This document shows positions 35,881-47,345 of a DNA stretch of 64,000 nt, in pieces (the stretch's first letter is position 1; each line of letters opens with the position of its first letter). The DNA lies in NCBI GenBank assembly GCA_009760855.2, contig WPIO01000084.1:494501-558500 (forward strand), read 5' to 3'. The notes under the pieces are model-generated. The model saw only the letters and a program-made list of their open reading frames with translations, did not search any database and was not told the DNA's origin. The translations under genes and the position numbers were made by a program. Origin of the DNA: Cristatella mucedo (lineage: Eukaryota > Bryozoa > Phylactolaemata > Cristatellidae).

Positions 35881-35999
35881 AAAATATATAACTAATCTTA
35901 ATGTTAAGAACCACTGAGAGCTCGCTGTGAGCTGCTGCACAGTACGTGAGAAGTGTATTCAATAAAATTCACTAAAGGGTCTCTAAGCAGTCGTGTTGT

Positions 36000-36110
36000 C
36001 TTCAAACGTAAGGCTGCCCTTACATTATGCTTCCTTTACACCATATGCAAGGTGCCTTGAAAGAGATTAGGTTTTCTGGGGGAATTATGCAAAGCTATCA
36101 TTATTAACAT
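36000..36110 (+). mobile_element. LINE family A terminal tail, decayed
   Basis: gcaaggtgccttgaaagagattaggttttctggggg corresponds to the sense hairpin, followed by a short ATT-like stretch (atcattattaacatta). Confidence 0.6.
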
Positions 36111-37397
36111 TATATTTAAGAAAAAGCCAAGACTGCTGTGCCTAACTTTATGCAAGCAGTGCACTCTGTTTCTTTGAAGCAAGCTAACACTGAATCAGGA
36201 TCAACTTAATGCCAATGCAGCTCATTACTTTTGTAATTTAACAGGGCCACAACTATAAGTACGGGTACATTTATGCAAATACATTTTGCTAGCTATTAAA
36301 TTTTTAGGTTGTGGTGCTAAAATTGGGTTGGTATTAAAACCCATGCAGAAGCTCGCTTCATTTTCTTTAGCTGAACTCGTTTGCGAACTACATTGCTATT
36401 GAATTAAGCGCCATCTTTTGTCTAAGTGCCTCTAAGCTATAATTTAATGATGTACTATTGCTAATTCCGGCCTATTAATTGCTGTGCTTTGAAAAACATA
36501 CTTGGGATAGCAACAAGATATCAAACTCGTCTGCAAGTGAAAACGTGCATAAAGATGCACTCCAGCTGTGGAATTGGGAATGTTAGCTATGATTGCTGTC
36601 TTGATCCTAAAGTGATTGAATTCAGATTGCGATTTGTACAGTAAATTCAGAAAGAGCAACTGATCTTTCAAGGACGCACAAAGCTACATGCAACGATAAG
36701 CTCAAAGCGCCGTCGTAAGACTAGGAACTGAGAAGACTTTTAAAAATTTTGTAAAGACAGATAGTATAATTAGTCAATAGTGGGAGCCGAAAAATAAAAT
36801 TATATAATTCACAAAATTAAGAATCTAAAAACAATTTAATGGTTAGATATAAAGGTTATAAGATTTGATTACTTGAATATCTATATGTATACATGCTTTC
36901 TTCATGCAAAGCAAGCAAAATATCAAGCAGACACCAAGTTCTCTAAGAGGTTTAACCGTAATCTCACCCTTTAAGTATCTAGCCCAGGCTGCTGCCTATT
37001 TCAGCGACTAAAAAACAGAAGAATAATTTTCTTAACCCCTACCTATAAACAAAAGTACATTAAGGTCACTTATCAAGAAAACTAGCACACGACATGCTTT
37101 AAAAATGTACTGAGGTATGCGATATCACTACTGCCAATTCTTCAAATTTGTACGGTGGATAATACACCTTAATTTTTTCAGTTTGCAAGGAATTAGCCGG
37201 TAACTGAAGAGCTTTATTATCCATTCTCCTACTTGAAGTGAATTTGTATGCTCTAATTAAATTATGACATTGGTGTGCCTGTTGAATAATAGCAAACGTT
37301 GGCTTTTTTAACTTCGTGGCAAAACTCTATACCATATCCCAAGCCACGAATGCAATCAAACGATCCATGCAAATTAAGCTAAGTTTTTCAAGGTCAC
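36111..37397. other. Upstream of gene 2, no recognised feature
   Basis: AT-rich. Should contain gene 2's promoter or 5' UTR intron if 37398 is the start codon; I see no motif that I would call with confidence. Confidence 0.4.
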
Positions 37398-37480
37398 ATG
37401 GCGACTACTTCTCTGGATCATGCAGCAACTCCTGAAAGCAAACCCATTTTTACTAAAGATCAGAAGATACTAATGCAAAT
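37398..37480 (+). CDS. Gene 2 first coding exon (N-terminal cytoplasmic segment)
   Basis: ATG in a fair context (tcacATGG) opens 27 codons plus two bases: MATTSLDHAATPESKPIFTK then DQKILMQ. It ends at a perfect double donor (gtaagtaagt). The two leftover bases (AT) are completed by the single C that starts the 40692 exon, giving Ile, so the phase matches what the TM1 exon needs. A short, hydrophilic, signal-less N-terminus ahead of TM1 is what an MS4A-like protein should have. No paralogous exon is visible because gene 1's lies outside the window, so this assignment rests on donor, phase and composition. Confidence 0.6.
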
Positions 37481-39104
37481 GTAAGTAAGTGCCTAAGTAA
37501 AGATTTTCAATTACAAATAGAAGGCCGGTGCAACCACCAGAATGTTTGGCTTGAAAATACTGGTTATGTTGAACTTGCTTACAAAACTTAAAAATAAGGT
37601 GACTGATGTTTTTTAGAGAAGAGTAAAATTTTCTTAAATAAAGCCAATTAATTAAGCGTCATATGCTAAACTAAATTTTCGGTCAGCATTGCGCAATCCA
37701 ATCTTCTGCTGAGATCCGACTGTGATGCCTTTTTGTTCAAGTACGTATCCTAGATGTATCTGTTCAATGGACACGTAATAATTAAGCATGCAGTTGAGAC
37801 CATTATTGAATACATACGACTTCTTATAGCTAATTAGGAACGTCTAAATAAATCGGCGACGGTACAATAACTAGAAGTGTAATAATAATTAATCGTAATA
37901 ATCGTACAAATAAGGGTGGCTAGTGCCAACGCAGATGGCTCAAAGTAAATATTTGGAGTGGAGAGATCCGGGAGTAGCCAAACAACTGAGCACCTAGGTG
38001 CAGCTATCGTAAGGTATGTGGTGACCTAATAGGCACTGTCGTAGGCAGTAATTACGATACCATTCAAGTCTAACTGGATATTCATTGAACTAAAATAATG
38101 CTCGTGTCTCACACACTGCAGATGTAACCAAGTTCTATAAATTCTCACGAGTGTATCATACACTAGCAGTAAAAATTGTAGGGAAGGCTTTGTAATAATA
38201 GCCATGTGGCCGATTATATGATTGCTCACCAATTCGACAATGTGGTCAGTACACAATTCAGCTTAAAATTTCCAAAGTGACCCTTATAAAAAAAATTATC
38301 AGCTATACATCATGTCTGTCGTAGCGTGTTGGAGACTTGGAGAATTTAAAATATTTTGTACTTGCATTTTAATACTAGTAATTTTAGGAGTTTACATTTG
38401 TCAGGTTAGAACCTCGATTTCCAACATCTGGGAGAGCTACGAACGATTATGGATTGGGAGCCTTGTCACGCTGCCTAGTTTTAACACCCATGGGCCTCTG
38501 GCTGAAAATAATAACGTCAACCGAGTGCAGACCCCATAATGCCAACTATGTAACAAACAGGCATAAGTTAACTTGTAGACCTTTTCGACAAGCTAGGACG
38601 TCTCTCACCGAACCAAAAGTCTAATGGCAACTTTTTTAGAAAATCCTACCGTTTTTCTAAAGATCAGTTCAAGCACTGCAAAAGTAGATAGTGGTTCTTG
38701 TAACATAAAATTATCCAAAAAAGAAACCAAGTAAAAGAGGGATTCAAGCCACATATCTGAGGATGTAGATTGCCTGAAACTTGCGAGTAGACGGTGAGTC
38801 AAGCCCTTTAGACATACCAGTATCTATCTTTGCCTGACAGCTGGGCAAATACCAAGTAAACAAAAGAGAATAAAGTACATATTTCGCTTCTTCGATCTAT
38901 ATTTCAATTCTTTGCATAACCAATTAAACTATATTCGAAATTTGCAAATAAAATATTCAGCTTGATCCATCAATATTGGTATATATGAAGTAGTGGCTCA
39001 AGAAACCAGGGAGGCGGCTGTGTTAAACAGTAGAAAAGACCGTTAGCCTCAAACCAGAATTAAATTTTTCGGCTAAGACTATACAGATATAATTAGATGG
39101 TAAA
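37481..39104. other. Gene 2 intron, one unexplained open frame
   Basis: Holds a 75-codon frame at 38312-38539 (+) with a hydrophobic stretch (FCTCILILVILGVYICQ). Its only good donor is in phase 0, which does not fit gene 2. No repeat assignment. Confidence 0.4.
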
Positions 39105-39200
39105 TTGTATGTATTGTATAGTTCTTTAGCACAGCGCCGTAAGCCTGCGACCTCGGTCATCGAAGCACCTTGATCCCTGGGCTAAACCAAGGCCTCTAAA
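39105..39200 (-). mobile_element. tRNA-derived SINE, decayed head
   Basis: tgtatagttctttagcacagcgcc, then gcctgcgacctcggtc and a remnant of the A-box end (ccctgggctaaacca). The middle of the tail is lost. Confidence 0.45.
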
Positions 39201-40691
39201 TAAGGAATGACTGCTGCATACAAAGCACATTTAAAACTAGCCACTAAACAACTTATTCGTGTGCTTAGGTATATATTTTAAAATGCATTTATCTATTGAC
39301 CATTATGGTTTTGTTGGAATGCTAGCCATTTCCAAACCGTAACTAACTAGAGAAACGCAAGAACAAACGCTATCGCAGATAGGTGCCGACCATTTAACGC
39401 GCGTGCAACATTTGAGAATTTAACGGCCCTTCAAATCTTTAGCAATATATGCGCGACTGCACGTCTTTTAAGCATGTGGGAAACTGGAAATGCTTAAGCT
39501 TGTGCATTCGGGGAAATAGACTCGTACTCTTTATAAAGTTACGAGGCTGTGCTGATTCGACCGGCTAGTCTGCTACAACCAGAAAGAAATTCCCATGCTG
39601 GAGCAGCTTGACCGGTCTGTTTAAGGTATTCTAGCAGAAAATATCCATTGCGTGAGTGTTTTGAATATAAATTGTATTGTTATAGATAACCGTAGAAGAT
39701 ACTTTTAAAGTGATGATTTTCATTCCCCAAGCAGATCCTTACCGTCGGCAGCTGGTATATGGTTGTGTAGAAACCGAGTAAAAAAACATGTCTATGCATT
39801 GTGTGTATGTAGTTGAACCCACACTTGGTTGCATAGTCTTGCAAGCCAACTTCTGAGATTGTGACTGAAATTCTGACAACAGTTACAGCAGTATATGCAA
39901 GCGAGGATTTTCTTATTCGACAATTTAATTGATGTTATAGCAGCTGATTTTCTGCGGAGATAAGTGGTGCTTCAAATAGAAATGCATGATTATCTCGTGT
40001 TAGATTTGATACTCATCATACTTCATCAAACAGGTCATTGCTTTCAATCAAACGGCCTTTTTGAGGAAGTATGATCACCTTGCCTATGAGATGAGTTACT
40101 CAACGACTAAAGAAGTTCATTCCAAATAATATGAACCGCAAAGCAAATACTTCAGTTTATTAAAGATAAAATAAGGCTGCTAATACTGTATATAATCAGA
40201 GCTGGACCAGTGTATGAAGCTACTAAACGTATTTATATGCATAATGACACAAAAACACAGCTGGCATTGAATTGTTTATTGTAGTCAGAACTCCTGTGGC
40301 CAACCAAATACAAAAGGCCTCCTGCAGTAATGACTCAGCTTGTAAAGATTCAAACCATGCTATCTGCAAGTCTCCTGTTACCGGCTATAAAGTTACTATA
40401 GCCCTTATAGTTTTTCACTTTGATAGCTGTAACTTAGGTATTGTAACGGAATATTTATGCCCGCTATTGATAATACTCCCCATCAAAAGAATTTCAGACA
40501 TTATTATTGGAGGCAAAACATGGTATTTAGGTCAAAAATGATTACAAGTTAATTAATTTTACAGCTGTCTAGTTCTCAGATTTCCTTAAGTGTCCCCGGA
40601 GTTTAATCACGACCATTACGCCGATTTAACGGCACTCTCGTTAGTGTCCTTATTAGTTTTTGAGCTATGACTGCGTTTCCAAACGTTTCAG
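39201..40691. other. Gene 2 intron, no firm feature
   Basis: A frame at 40272-40541 (+) contains Cys pairs and a hydrophobic part (VTIALIVFHFDSCNLGIV) but has no phase-compatible splice to the TM1 exon; treated as chance. The acceptor of the next exon is gtttcag at 40685-40691. Confidence 0.4.
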
Positions 40692-40812
40692 CTTTTCACA
40701 TATGCAGATTGGAATTGGTTCATTTTGCTTGTTCATTCAAGCATTCTTGACGATTAGATTTTCTGACTGGTTCATTGACTACATCGCAGTTGGTGTATGG
40801 TGTGGAATTTTC
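40692..40812 (+). CDS. Gene 2 exon (TM1-TM2): MS4A/CD20-like four-pass membrane protein
   Basis: 121 nt, the same length and phases as gene 1's 349-469, with acceptor aaacgtttcag and donor gtaagt. It encodes TM1 (about MQIGIGSFCLFIQAFLTI), the loop SDW, and the start of TM2 (IAVGVWCGIF). Identical or similar positions to gene 1 include I-G early in TM1, IQ, F--W--DY and G-V/I-WCG. The complete gene 2 model is 774 nt and about 257 aa: N-terminus, four helices, a short two-Cys loop between TM3 and TM4, and a proline-containing tail, which is the size and plan of MS4A family members. Vertebrate members act as membrane adaptors, often modulating calcium entry or receptor signalling; the role here is unknown. 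Confidence 0.74.
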
Positions 40813-41002
40813 GTAAGTGTATACTAGACATCGCTTTTTTCAGCACCTCACACTGTACCAAAAAAATATCAGCTAACTGTATACAAATAAGGTTAATTTA
40901 ATTTATATATTCCTTCGAAATATTTACATGGCAGTTTTTCCGTTTTACTAGCTCAAATAGGACCTTATGATGTCGCAATACAGATTTTGACCGCACCATT
41001 GT

Positions 41003-41150
41003 AAATATAATTCATTTGTATTTGTATAGCGCCCCAAGAGAACTTAATCTCTATTCAGGCGCTTCACATTTTCTTCGGGCTAGAGCCCATGACCTCAGCC
41101 AGACCTTGGTCGAGGGTGAGCACCTTAACCGCTGGACCAAACCAGCTCGT
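41003..41150 (-). mobile_element. tRNA-derived SINE, well preserved
   Basis: Antisense tail (atttgtatagcgccccaagagaacttaatctc), body (gctagagcccatgacctc) and head (caccttaaccgctggaccaaacc), all present. Lies in the intron between gene 2's TM1-TM2 exon and its 57-nt exon. Confidence 0.85.
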
Positions 41151-42229
41151 AGCCCAGTGTTTTTTCGGTTTTAAATTATCGATCCACAAACTCACTTAAT
41201 TTTTACCAATCTCAATTATTGTAAGCAATATGTCATAACAAGCCATATATTTAGAAACGGATTATTCGTTTCTCAATTTAAATAGCACGATTCTGTAATT
41301 ACAAATGTGACTAGAAATCAAATCGTAACTTGCAATTATTTTCATAGTTGTAACATTTATTATAAAAAGTAAAAGTAAACTAGTTGTACATATAAAAAAA
41401 TAAAAGCAAAGCTTAAATTCCGATGTTTAATGCAACAGAATATTAAGCTTGATATTCTGATCAAATTGACGATAGAATCGAAACCCAGCAAATTTTGAAG
41501 CACATCAAGCTCCAGGCAAAAGTGTAGGTAGGAGTTCGCGGAAGACGGCAATGGGTCGCTCTATAAATTGAAACAACAGTAATGTTTTTCCAACATGAAC
41601 TAACCAAATTATATATCATTCACTCTGTTATGAGATTACAAAGGGTCTATAATAGTGATATTCACGGCTTGAGTTTTTAATGAGAATTAGGCTGTCCGCT
41701 TTGATGGTTATCCTTTGCAGAATCTGAGAGTAAATATTGTTGTCGATATTTTGGTGCACGGTCGGTGTCGGAAGGAGATCTTAAGTGTTAAAGTAGCAAG
41801 TTCAAATAAAGAAAGTCATTTTTGTCTTTTACTTTTGTTAGTCACATACTTCTGTAGACCTGTTCGCTTTCGGCTAGCATAATTAGAAGCACTTTATTAC
41901 CGTAGAGGAAAAAACTTGAAAGAAGAAATTAGGTTTATTACTAGCACTTGGATATCACTCTGCGTACTTGACGAGTCAGTGTGGAATCAATTCAGAAAGC
42001 TCGCATGCGTCAAAAACATTTCGAAAGCTAATTTCCGTACCACTTAAGGTGTTGAAGATCTGAGCAATAAAACAGCAACCAGCTGAGGCAGGCTAACGCT
42101 CCAAAGCTGGATAAGCTGCTGACCCATCCGGGAAAATATTCGTATTTTCAGCTAAGAGAGCTAAAGAATACCAACCGGTTTAATTATTCGGAGCTGGGGT
42201 CCCACTCGGAAGTTTTTAACGACTGAGTT
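41151..42229. other. Gene 2 intron, no recognised feature
   Basis: AT-rich, nothing assigned. Confidence 0.45.
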
Positions 42230-42385
42230 ATATATAAATAAATATATCGTTAATTTGTGTAGCAGCCCAAGATAACTTAATCTTCATTCAAGCTTGACAT
42301 ATGCTTCAGGGCTCGAGCCAACGTCCTCGGCTAAACCTTGGTAGGGGCAAGCACCGTAACCACTGGGTCAAACCAGTGAGGCAGC
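42230..42385 (-). mobile_element. tRNA-derived SINE
   Basis: Antisense: gtgtagcagcccaagataac, cttaatcttcattcaagc, gggctcgagccaacgtcctc and caccgtaaccactgggtcaa are all recognisable. Second SINE in the same gene 2 intron. Confidence 0.82.
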
Positions 42386-42957
42386 ACATTTTATTCACAA
42401 AATAAAACAATCTTGAATAATGAAGTTACTGCATAGGGCACTTAAAACATTTTACTCCAATTATTGACAGATAAGTGCTTCATAAGTTTTACTGAAGTAT
42501 CAAAGACATGTAAGTCTACATAACTATCAATCTAATAAATAGAATCAATTCAATTAGATAAGCTCTTTTTGGGTGCCGTTTTCTCACAATTACTATCGAA
42601 GCAGAGAAGTATTTTGCGCAATTTAGTTTTATTTTACTAAAATATTTAAATAGATTGCTTGGAAATAATTTGGGAAATAAATCTGTTTACATACTTTCCA
42701 TGAACAATCGTTTAACATTAAGTGAGGTAAAAATAAAACATTCAGGTGCAAAGAACCTGCGAGTTTTCCTACGTTAATATGTTCATGGGTGATAACCCTA
42801 TCCTTAGTTAGTTTAAGATTACATGCAGCACAACTTAAATGACAATCTGCACACATTTTTGTCAACGCTGTGGTCAGAAACTGTGAGCATAAAATTTAAT
42901 ACAATCTTATGCTGTAATTTGAGCTTCCGGTGTATACGATTTACATTCGCTTTTTAG
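42386..42957. other. Gene 2 intron, no recognised feature
   Basis: AT-rich; ends in the acceptor cgctttttag. Confidence 0.45.
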
Positions 42958-43014
42958 TTCATTTTCTCTGGTGCTCTTGGAGTTGGAGCAGCAATCACCT
43001 GTAAAAAAGCTTTG
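42958..43014 (+). CDS. Gene 2 exon (second half of TM2), 57 nt, GC donor
   Basis: Encodes FIFSGALGVGAAITCKKAL in phase 0 after acceptor cgctttttag. Same length, phase and pattern (FI-x-S/T-G start) as gene 1's 580-636. The donor reads TTG then gcaagt, a GC-AG intron, the common non-GT class. The preceding exon ends VWCGIF, so the join gives a continuous TM2. Confidence 0.7.
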
Positions 43015-43643
43015 GCAAGTATCATTTTTGATTTTCCAGAAAACTTAAAGTACGCTAGTTCGCCAGTCACATTTTAGAGACAGAGTAGCGAAAAAGGCTA
43101 TCACTTCAGTTGTAGTTAAAAACATTACAGCCGGCCGCTAAACTCGTAGCAATGACCCGGGTTGTGACGAACGAGTACCGAGCATCCCTTTAGCCCTTGA
43201 CTTATTATTCAGTGCTTTAAATAAAGATAGCGACTCAATACCTGAATACTAGCTGCTTATTTTAACCACTTTTTTCATAAGCTAATTTAGTTATAGCCTT
43301 AGTGGATGGCAAAACAAAGCGGCATAATTGATTTTAAGTAAGTACTGCTATGGAATCACAATAGCACAATCAAAACTCCTGACTTACTTTAAAATTGGAA
43401 CTAATAGCAACAGGGAACTACATAGTTTCTTATAACTTGGAGAGTCCTCAGCTAGGTGCTCTGAAACGCACACTATAAAAAAGCCAAGTTAAGTTGGCAG
43501 TTGGGCACGGATAGGCTTCTTATCAGAAGATGCTCAAATATTTCTCAACATTGGCTTCATGAATCGATTTTATGCTTAAACATGTCGAAGTCAGACAATC
43601 TTGACAGCCAAAGATCACAAGCTGGCCGTGGTATGATAAACAA
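43015..43643. other. Gene 2 intron, no recognised feature
   Basis: No element match before the LINE B piece. Confidence 0.4.
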
Positions 43644-43800
43644 TTAATGTAATGTATCTCTGTGTATACTCCACGAAGCCATAAAGGCTATGTGAGTGTT
43701 AAGCAGGTGAGTTTAGTATAGAGCACTCTCAGCCTCAGCGGCCTTCGGTACGCATTCGGTAGCCAACAAATGGCTTAGGAGCTAATAACATAACGTTACT
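43644..43800 (-). mobile_element. LINE family B solitary 3' end
   Basis: On + strand taatgtaatgtatctctgtg, actccacgaagccataaagg, and ggtacgcattcggtagccaaca, the same order as the 3' terminus of the copy at 43970. It is separated from that copy by about 170 bases, so these are two insertions or a duplication. Confidence 0.82.
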
Positions 43801-44106
43801 AGCTTACATTCTCGACCAGTTTGCAACTCTGACTGAGAGCAGTGCACACACTCACCCGGAAGGCCTGCGGTGTAGCAAAGACATTAAACTAGCGACGTCT
43901 GCTAGGCGAAAGCTTAAAAAGTATACACATCATCCCAGGTGACTGTCAATCGATAGGCATACAGGGGGTGATGTAATGTAATGTATATCCGTCTGCAACT
44001 CCACAAAGTTAGAAAGACTATGTGCGTGTTACGCAGGAGAGTTTTGTATAGCACACTCACAGCCTAAGTGGCTGTCTGTATGCATTCGGTAGCCAACAGA
44101 CTTCGT

Positions 44107-45595
44107 CTAACGCAACAAAGAGAAACTGGGAAGCATAGCAGAGTTGGGAGAGCAGTTAAGGTAGTGAGTAGCATGGAAGTAGCAGCTCAGGACCGCTGAA
44201 AAGGATGAGCCATAGTCGGCAGTAGGAGAGTAGTTGCCGTTGAGTAAGAATCGTGGAAGCGAGTTCCTCAGTCTAGGACTTGCAGAGCTAAAGCTTCTGT
44301 CGCTAACTTTCTTTAAACGGAAGAATGGAACATCTAATTTATTGTCCACTCAGAACCTAAATGCACGAAGAGGCTGAAACTTTTACAGCAGTTGAGCTGG
44401 GTACAAAGGAGCCATGCAGTGGAGGGCTTTGTGGGTCAGAATAAAAACTTGGCTCTGTATCCGTTGCTCAACCGGCATCCATCCTAGCTCTTTTAGCAAA
44501 GAAAACACGTGCTCAATCCTCTGGGACTTGAAGACTAGACTTGCAGCCATATTCATAGTCAGCCGCAGTGGCCTACTTGCTTTCTTCGGTAGCCCAGCCA
44601 AAAGAGAATTACAACAATCAAACCGAGACAGAATTAAGGAGCTCGTTGAATTTTTACTTGCCACTGTGGAAGATAGCACCTAATCTTGGATAAGGATTGG
44701 TCTTTATGGCTAGCTGTAGAAGCAGTCAACTGAATGAAGCTTTTAAAATTGAGGCAGCTGTCGAAAACGACTCCTAAGTGTCGAGCATGTGGCGATAGTT
44801 GCACATTAGTATCACCTATTAGAAGAGCAAAGCATTTTAATCCAGCCACACGCTTAGGGTGTCCTATGAGCAGCAGTTTGGTTTTATCGTCATTTAGTTT
44901 CGAGAAGTTTTCAGACATCCAGGGTAGAATGTCGGCAAGGCAAGCATTCAGTTTCTCAGTTGCTGCAGCAGATTCCGAAGGTTTAAATGAAAAATACAGA
45001 TGAGTATCGTCAGCATTATTGCAATATCTTACTCCATGAGCCTTAATCACTTTTTTTCTAGAGGTTGAGTATAAATGGAGAACAGGAAGGGACCAAGTAC
45101 AGACGCTTGAAGGACTCTGCAGGTGATCGGTCTCGTGTGTGAGACCTGACCACCACACGTCACGGATTGAACACGATCAGACAAGTGCGATTTAAGCCCC
45201 CTCAGTGTTTCATCTGCCAGAACAATCATTGATATCAATCGTTCAAGCACAACATCGTGCTCAATGGTGTCGAAGGCAGCAGACAGATCTAGCAGAGCTA
45301 TGGCAGTGACATTCCCGTCGTCGTTATCACGTAGAATGCCATTGTTAACACGGCATTTAGCAGTTTCGGTGGAGTGCTGCCACTTGAACCCTGATTTGAA
45401 TGTTTCTGACATTTCACTCTTTTTAATATGTTCAAGCAGATGCCTAGCAATAATTTTTTCAAGAATCTTTGACAAGAAAGGAATAAGGTAAACTGGGCGA
45501 TAGTTTACAAGGACCTCTGTATCTAATCCAAGCTTTTCAAGAATGGGCCTAACGATTGCCGATTCAAAGGACTTGGGGACGACCCATTCTCCCAA
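44107..45595 (-). pseudogene. LINE B reverse transcriptase and C-terminal domain, broken
   Basis: Minus-strand pieces: ESAIVRPILEKLGLDTE...NYRPVYLIPFLSKILEKII (45595 onward), [34 protein letters not shown], then after a frameshift the catalytic box region as NNADDTHLY (the usual Y/F-x-D-D box with Asn in place of the aromatic), LNDDKTKLLLIG, and a C-terminal domain in two more pieces (RFDCCNSLLAGLPKKASRPL; SASPRLRNSLPRF). GVPQGS is degraded to CRVLQASVLGP. At least three frameshifts; the protein cannot be made as one chain. Confidence 0.92.
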
Positions 45596-45916
45596 AGAAG
45601 CATTACAAATCTTGGTTGTTGCTGGGTTAAGTTGGTCCGCCAGTGAAGACCACAGAGATGATGGTATAGGGTCTTCAGGAGACGAGCTCTTTTTGCTAGA
45701 CCTTATTTAGGTAGCCATATCGCATGAAGAAACCTCTGAGAACTTTTTAAGGAAGGTCACGGGTTTAACTGTGATTGTTTTAGTCGAAGGGGGCATTATG
45801 GAGGCATGAACGTGCAAAATTTTTTCGGTAAAGAAGGATAAAAACTTTTCGGCTGAGCCCTAAATATCCGGTGAGTCGGATCTCTCAGCGTTGGCCAGTA
45901 AATGGTTTACTGTCTT

Positions 45917-46816
45917 TTAAATATGTTTAGGGTTCGACTGGCAGGACTTCAGCTTTCGGATGAAAGAAGAAGCCTTGGCCTTTTTAAGCTTCCGTGTATA
46001 AACACAAAGGAAATCTTTGAACTTGAATAGATGTACATCACACCCCGATTTCTTGAAACGACCTTCAAGCCTACGCTTAACCCGGAGTATATTTAGAAGA
46101 TTTTTTGTAAATTGAAAGGACTCTCCATGACTTTGTACGTGGATAGAATGAACTGGAGCATGCTTGTCAAGAGCTGTCCTGAGTGTCATTTTCATTGCAT
46201 AAGTGAGGATATCGAGGCTGCCGGTCGAGTCTGAATGCAGATCAAGAAGACTTGCATTACAAATAGATTTCAAAAACGTGTCAATGTCGATGCTTTGTAA
46301 GTTACGTCGCTTGAAAAGTTCGACATTACCCTGTACGTACAAGGGAGCAGGAACAATAAACGAGACCGAATAATGACCTGAGAGGGTCAGTTGGCACACC
46401 ACAAGGTCAGTTGGGAGGACATCCTTAGTGATAACGAAATCTGGAATATGGCCGCCGACTTGGGTGGTATGATTAATGCATTGGACCAAACCAAATTTCT
46501 TCAGACAGCCAATAAATGATTGGACCTGGCGGTTGGTAGGGTTGTCAACGTGAACATTGAAGTCTCCTACAATCAGTAACGGCCTGTCGCACACAAATAT
46601 TTTAGCGAGGAACTCTGAAAATTCTTTTGTAAACCAGTTTAGACAGCCAGAAGGAGGCCGATATATCACAGTAGTGACAGTGCGAGACATTGTCTTTGAT
46701 GAAAACCTGATTGCAACCAATTCAAACGACGTTTCATGCAAACAACTGCACATCTTATAGCCAAGCGATTCGCGAGTGACAATTGTAACCCCACCACCTA
46801 CCTTGTCAGAACGCAT
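45917..46816 (-). pseudogene. LINE B apurinic-type (EEP) endonuclease domain
   Basis: A 299-codon open frame. Motifs in order: VGGGVTIVTRESL, FELVAIRF, VTTVIYRPPSG, LLIVGDFNVHVDNPTN (metal-binding N and D), QVGGHIPDFVITKD, and LSGHYSVSFIV, where L2-type nucleases normally have S-D-H. The catalytic Asp is Gly here, which would impair cleavage. The nuclease nicks target DNA to prime reverse transcription. The upstream stop lies only about 35 codons after LLNFHSLKTKG..., so the frame was formerly continuous with the N-terminal segment. Confidence 0.93.
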
Positions 46817-47345
46817 GGATTGAGAACCCGGGTGGAATAGTGTCAGAAATACAGCTACTGGAACAAGGCATCATCCAAGTTTCGTTAAGCAGAAATGCAT
46901 CTAGCCTCTCCTAGACCATCTGATCCCGGATAAGTAACCCCTTGGTTTTTAGCGAGTGGAAATTTAGTAGGCGGAATTTAAGAGGCAGTCCAACCACTGG
47001 GCGCCGGCAATGAAGTGGCTTGTATTCACATTGGCGTGTATCCGGCCTGGCGGACGCTGGCCCTTCGAGTTTGAATTGGACCTTAGTAGCGGCCGCTTGT
47101 CGACAATTCACAATGTGCTGGGCCACGGCAGGTGGGCTACTACCGAAACGAGCATTATTTGCATTAAAAATACGGGTCGTAGGTTTGTTATTTAAACTGT
47201 TGATAGGGCGAACGCAGGATGCGGGAAAGCTCTTACTGACCCGCTGAAGAAGGCCAGCCGGTAGGTATCGACTATAGGCGACCTCGCACCTTATGCTGAG
47301 CAGGTCCTGTTTCGGGTAGCATATCCGAGGACAGCTCATAAATAG

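Larger units (their letters stand above)
43970..47345 (-). mobile_element. LINE family B, nearly full-length copy
   Basis: Reads from about 47345 down to 43970: N-terminal segment (47339-46911, ending RRPVVGLPLKFRLLNFHSLK then TKGLLIRDQMV), EEP endonuclease, reverse transcriptase, C-terminal domain and a 3' UTR ending in repeats of acatt (tgatgtaatgtaatgta on +). It is an L2-like LINE distinct from family A in sequence and tail. It sits antisense in gene 2's largest intron (43015-50517). Confidence 0.9.

Noticed and set aside
38312-38539. 75-codon frame with a membrane-like segment and a donor at 38405
   Set aside because: The donor leaves phase 0, incompatible with the 40692 exon; no homology recognised.
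40272-40541. 89-codon frame with Cys pairs and a hydrophobic segment just upstream of gene 2's TM1 exon
   Set aside because: No donor in the needed phase; the resemblance to a TM1 segment is slight.
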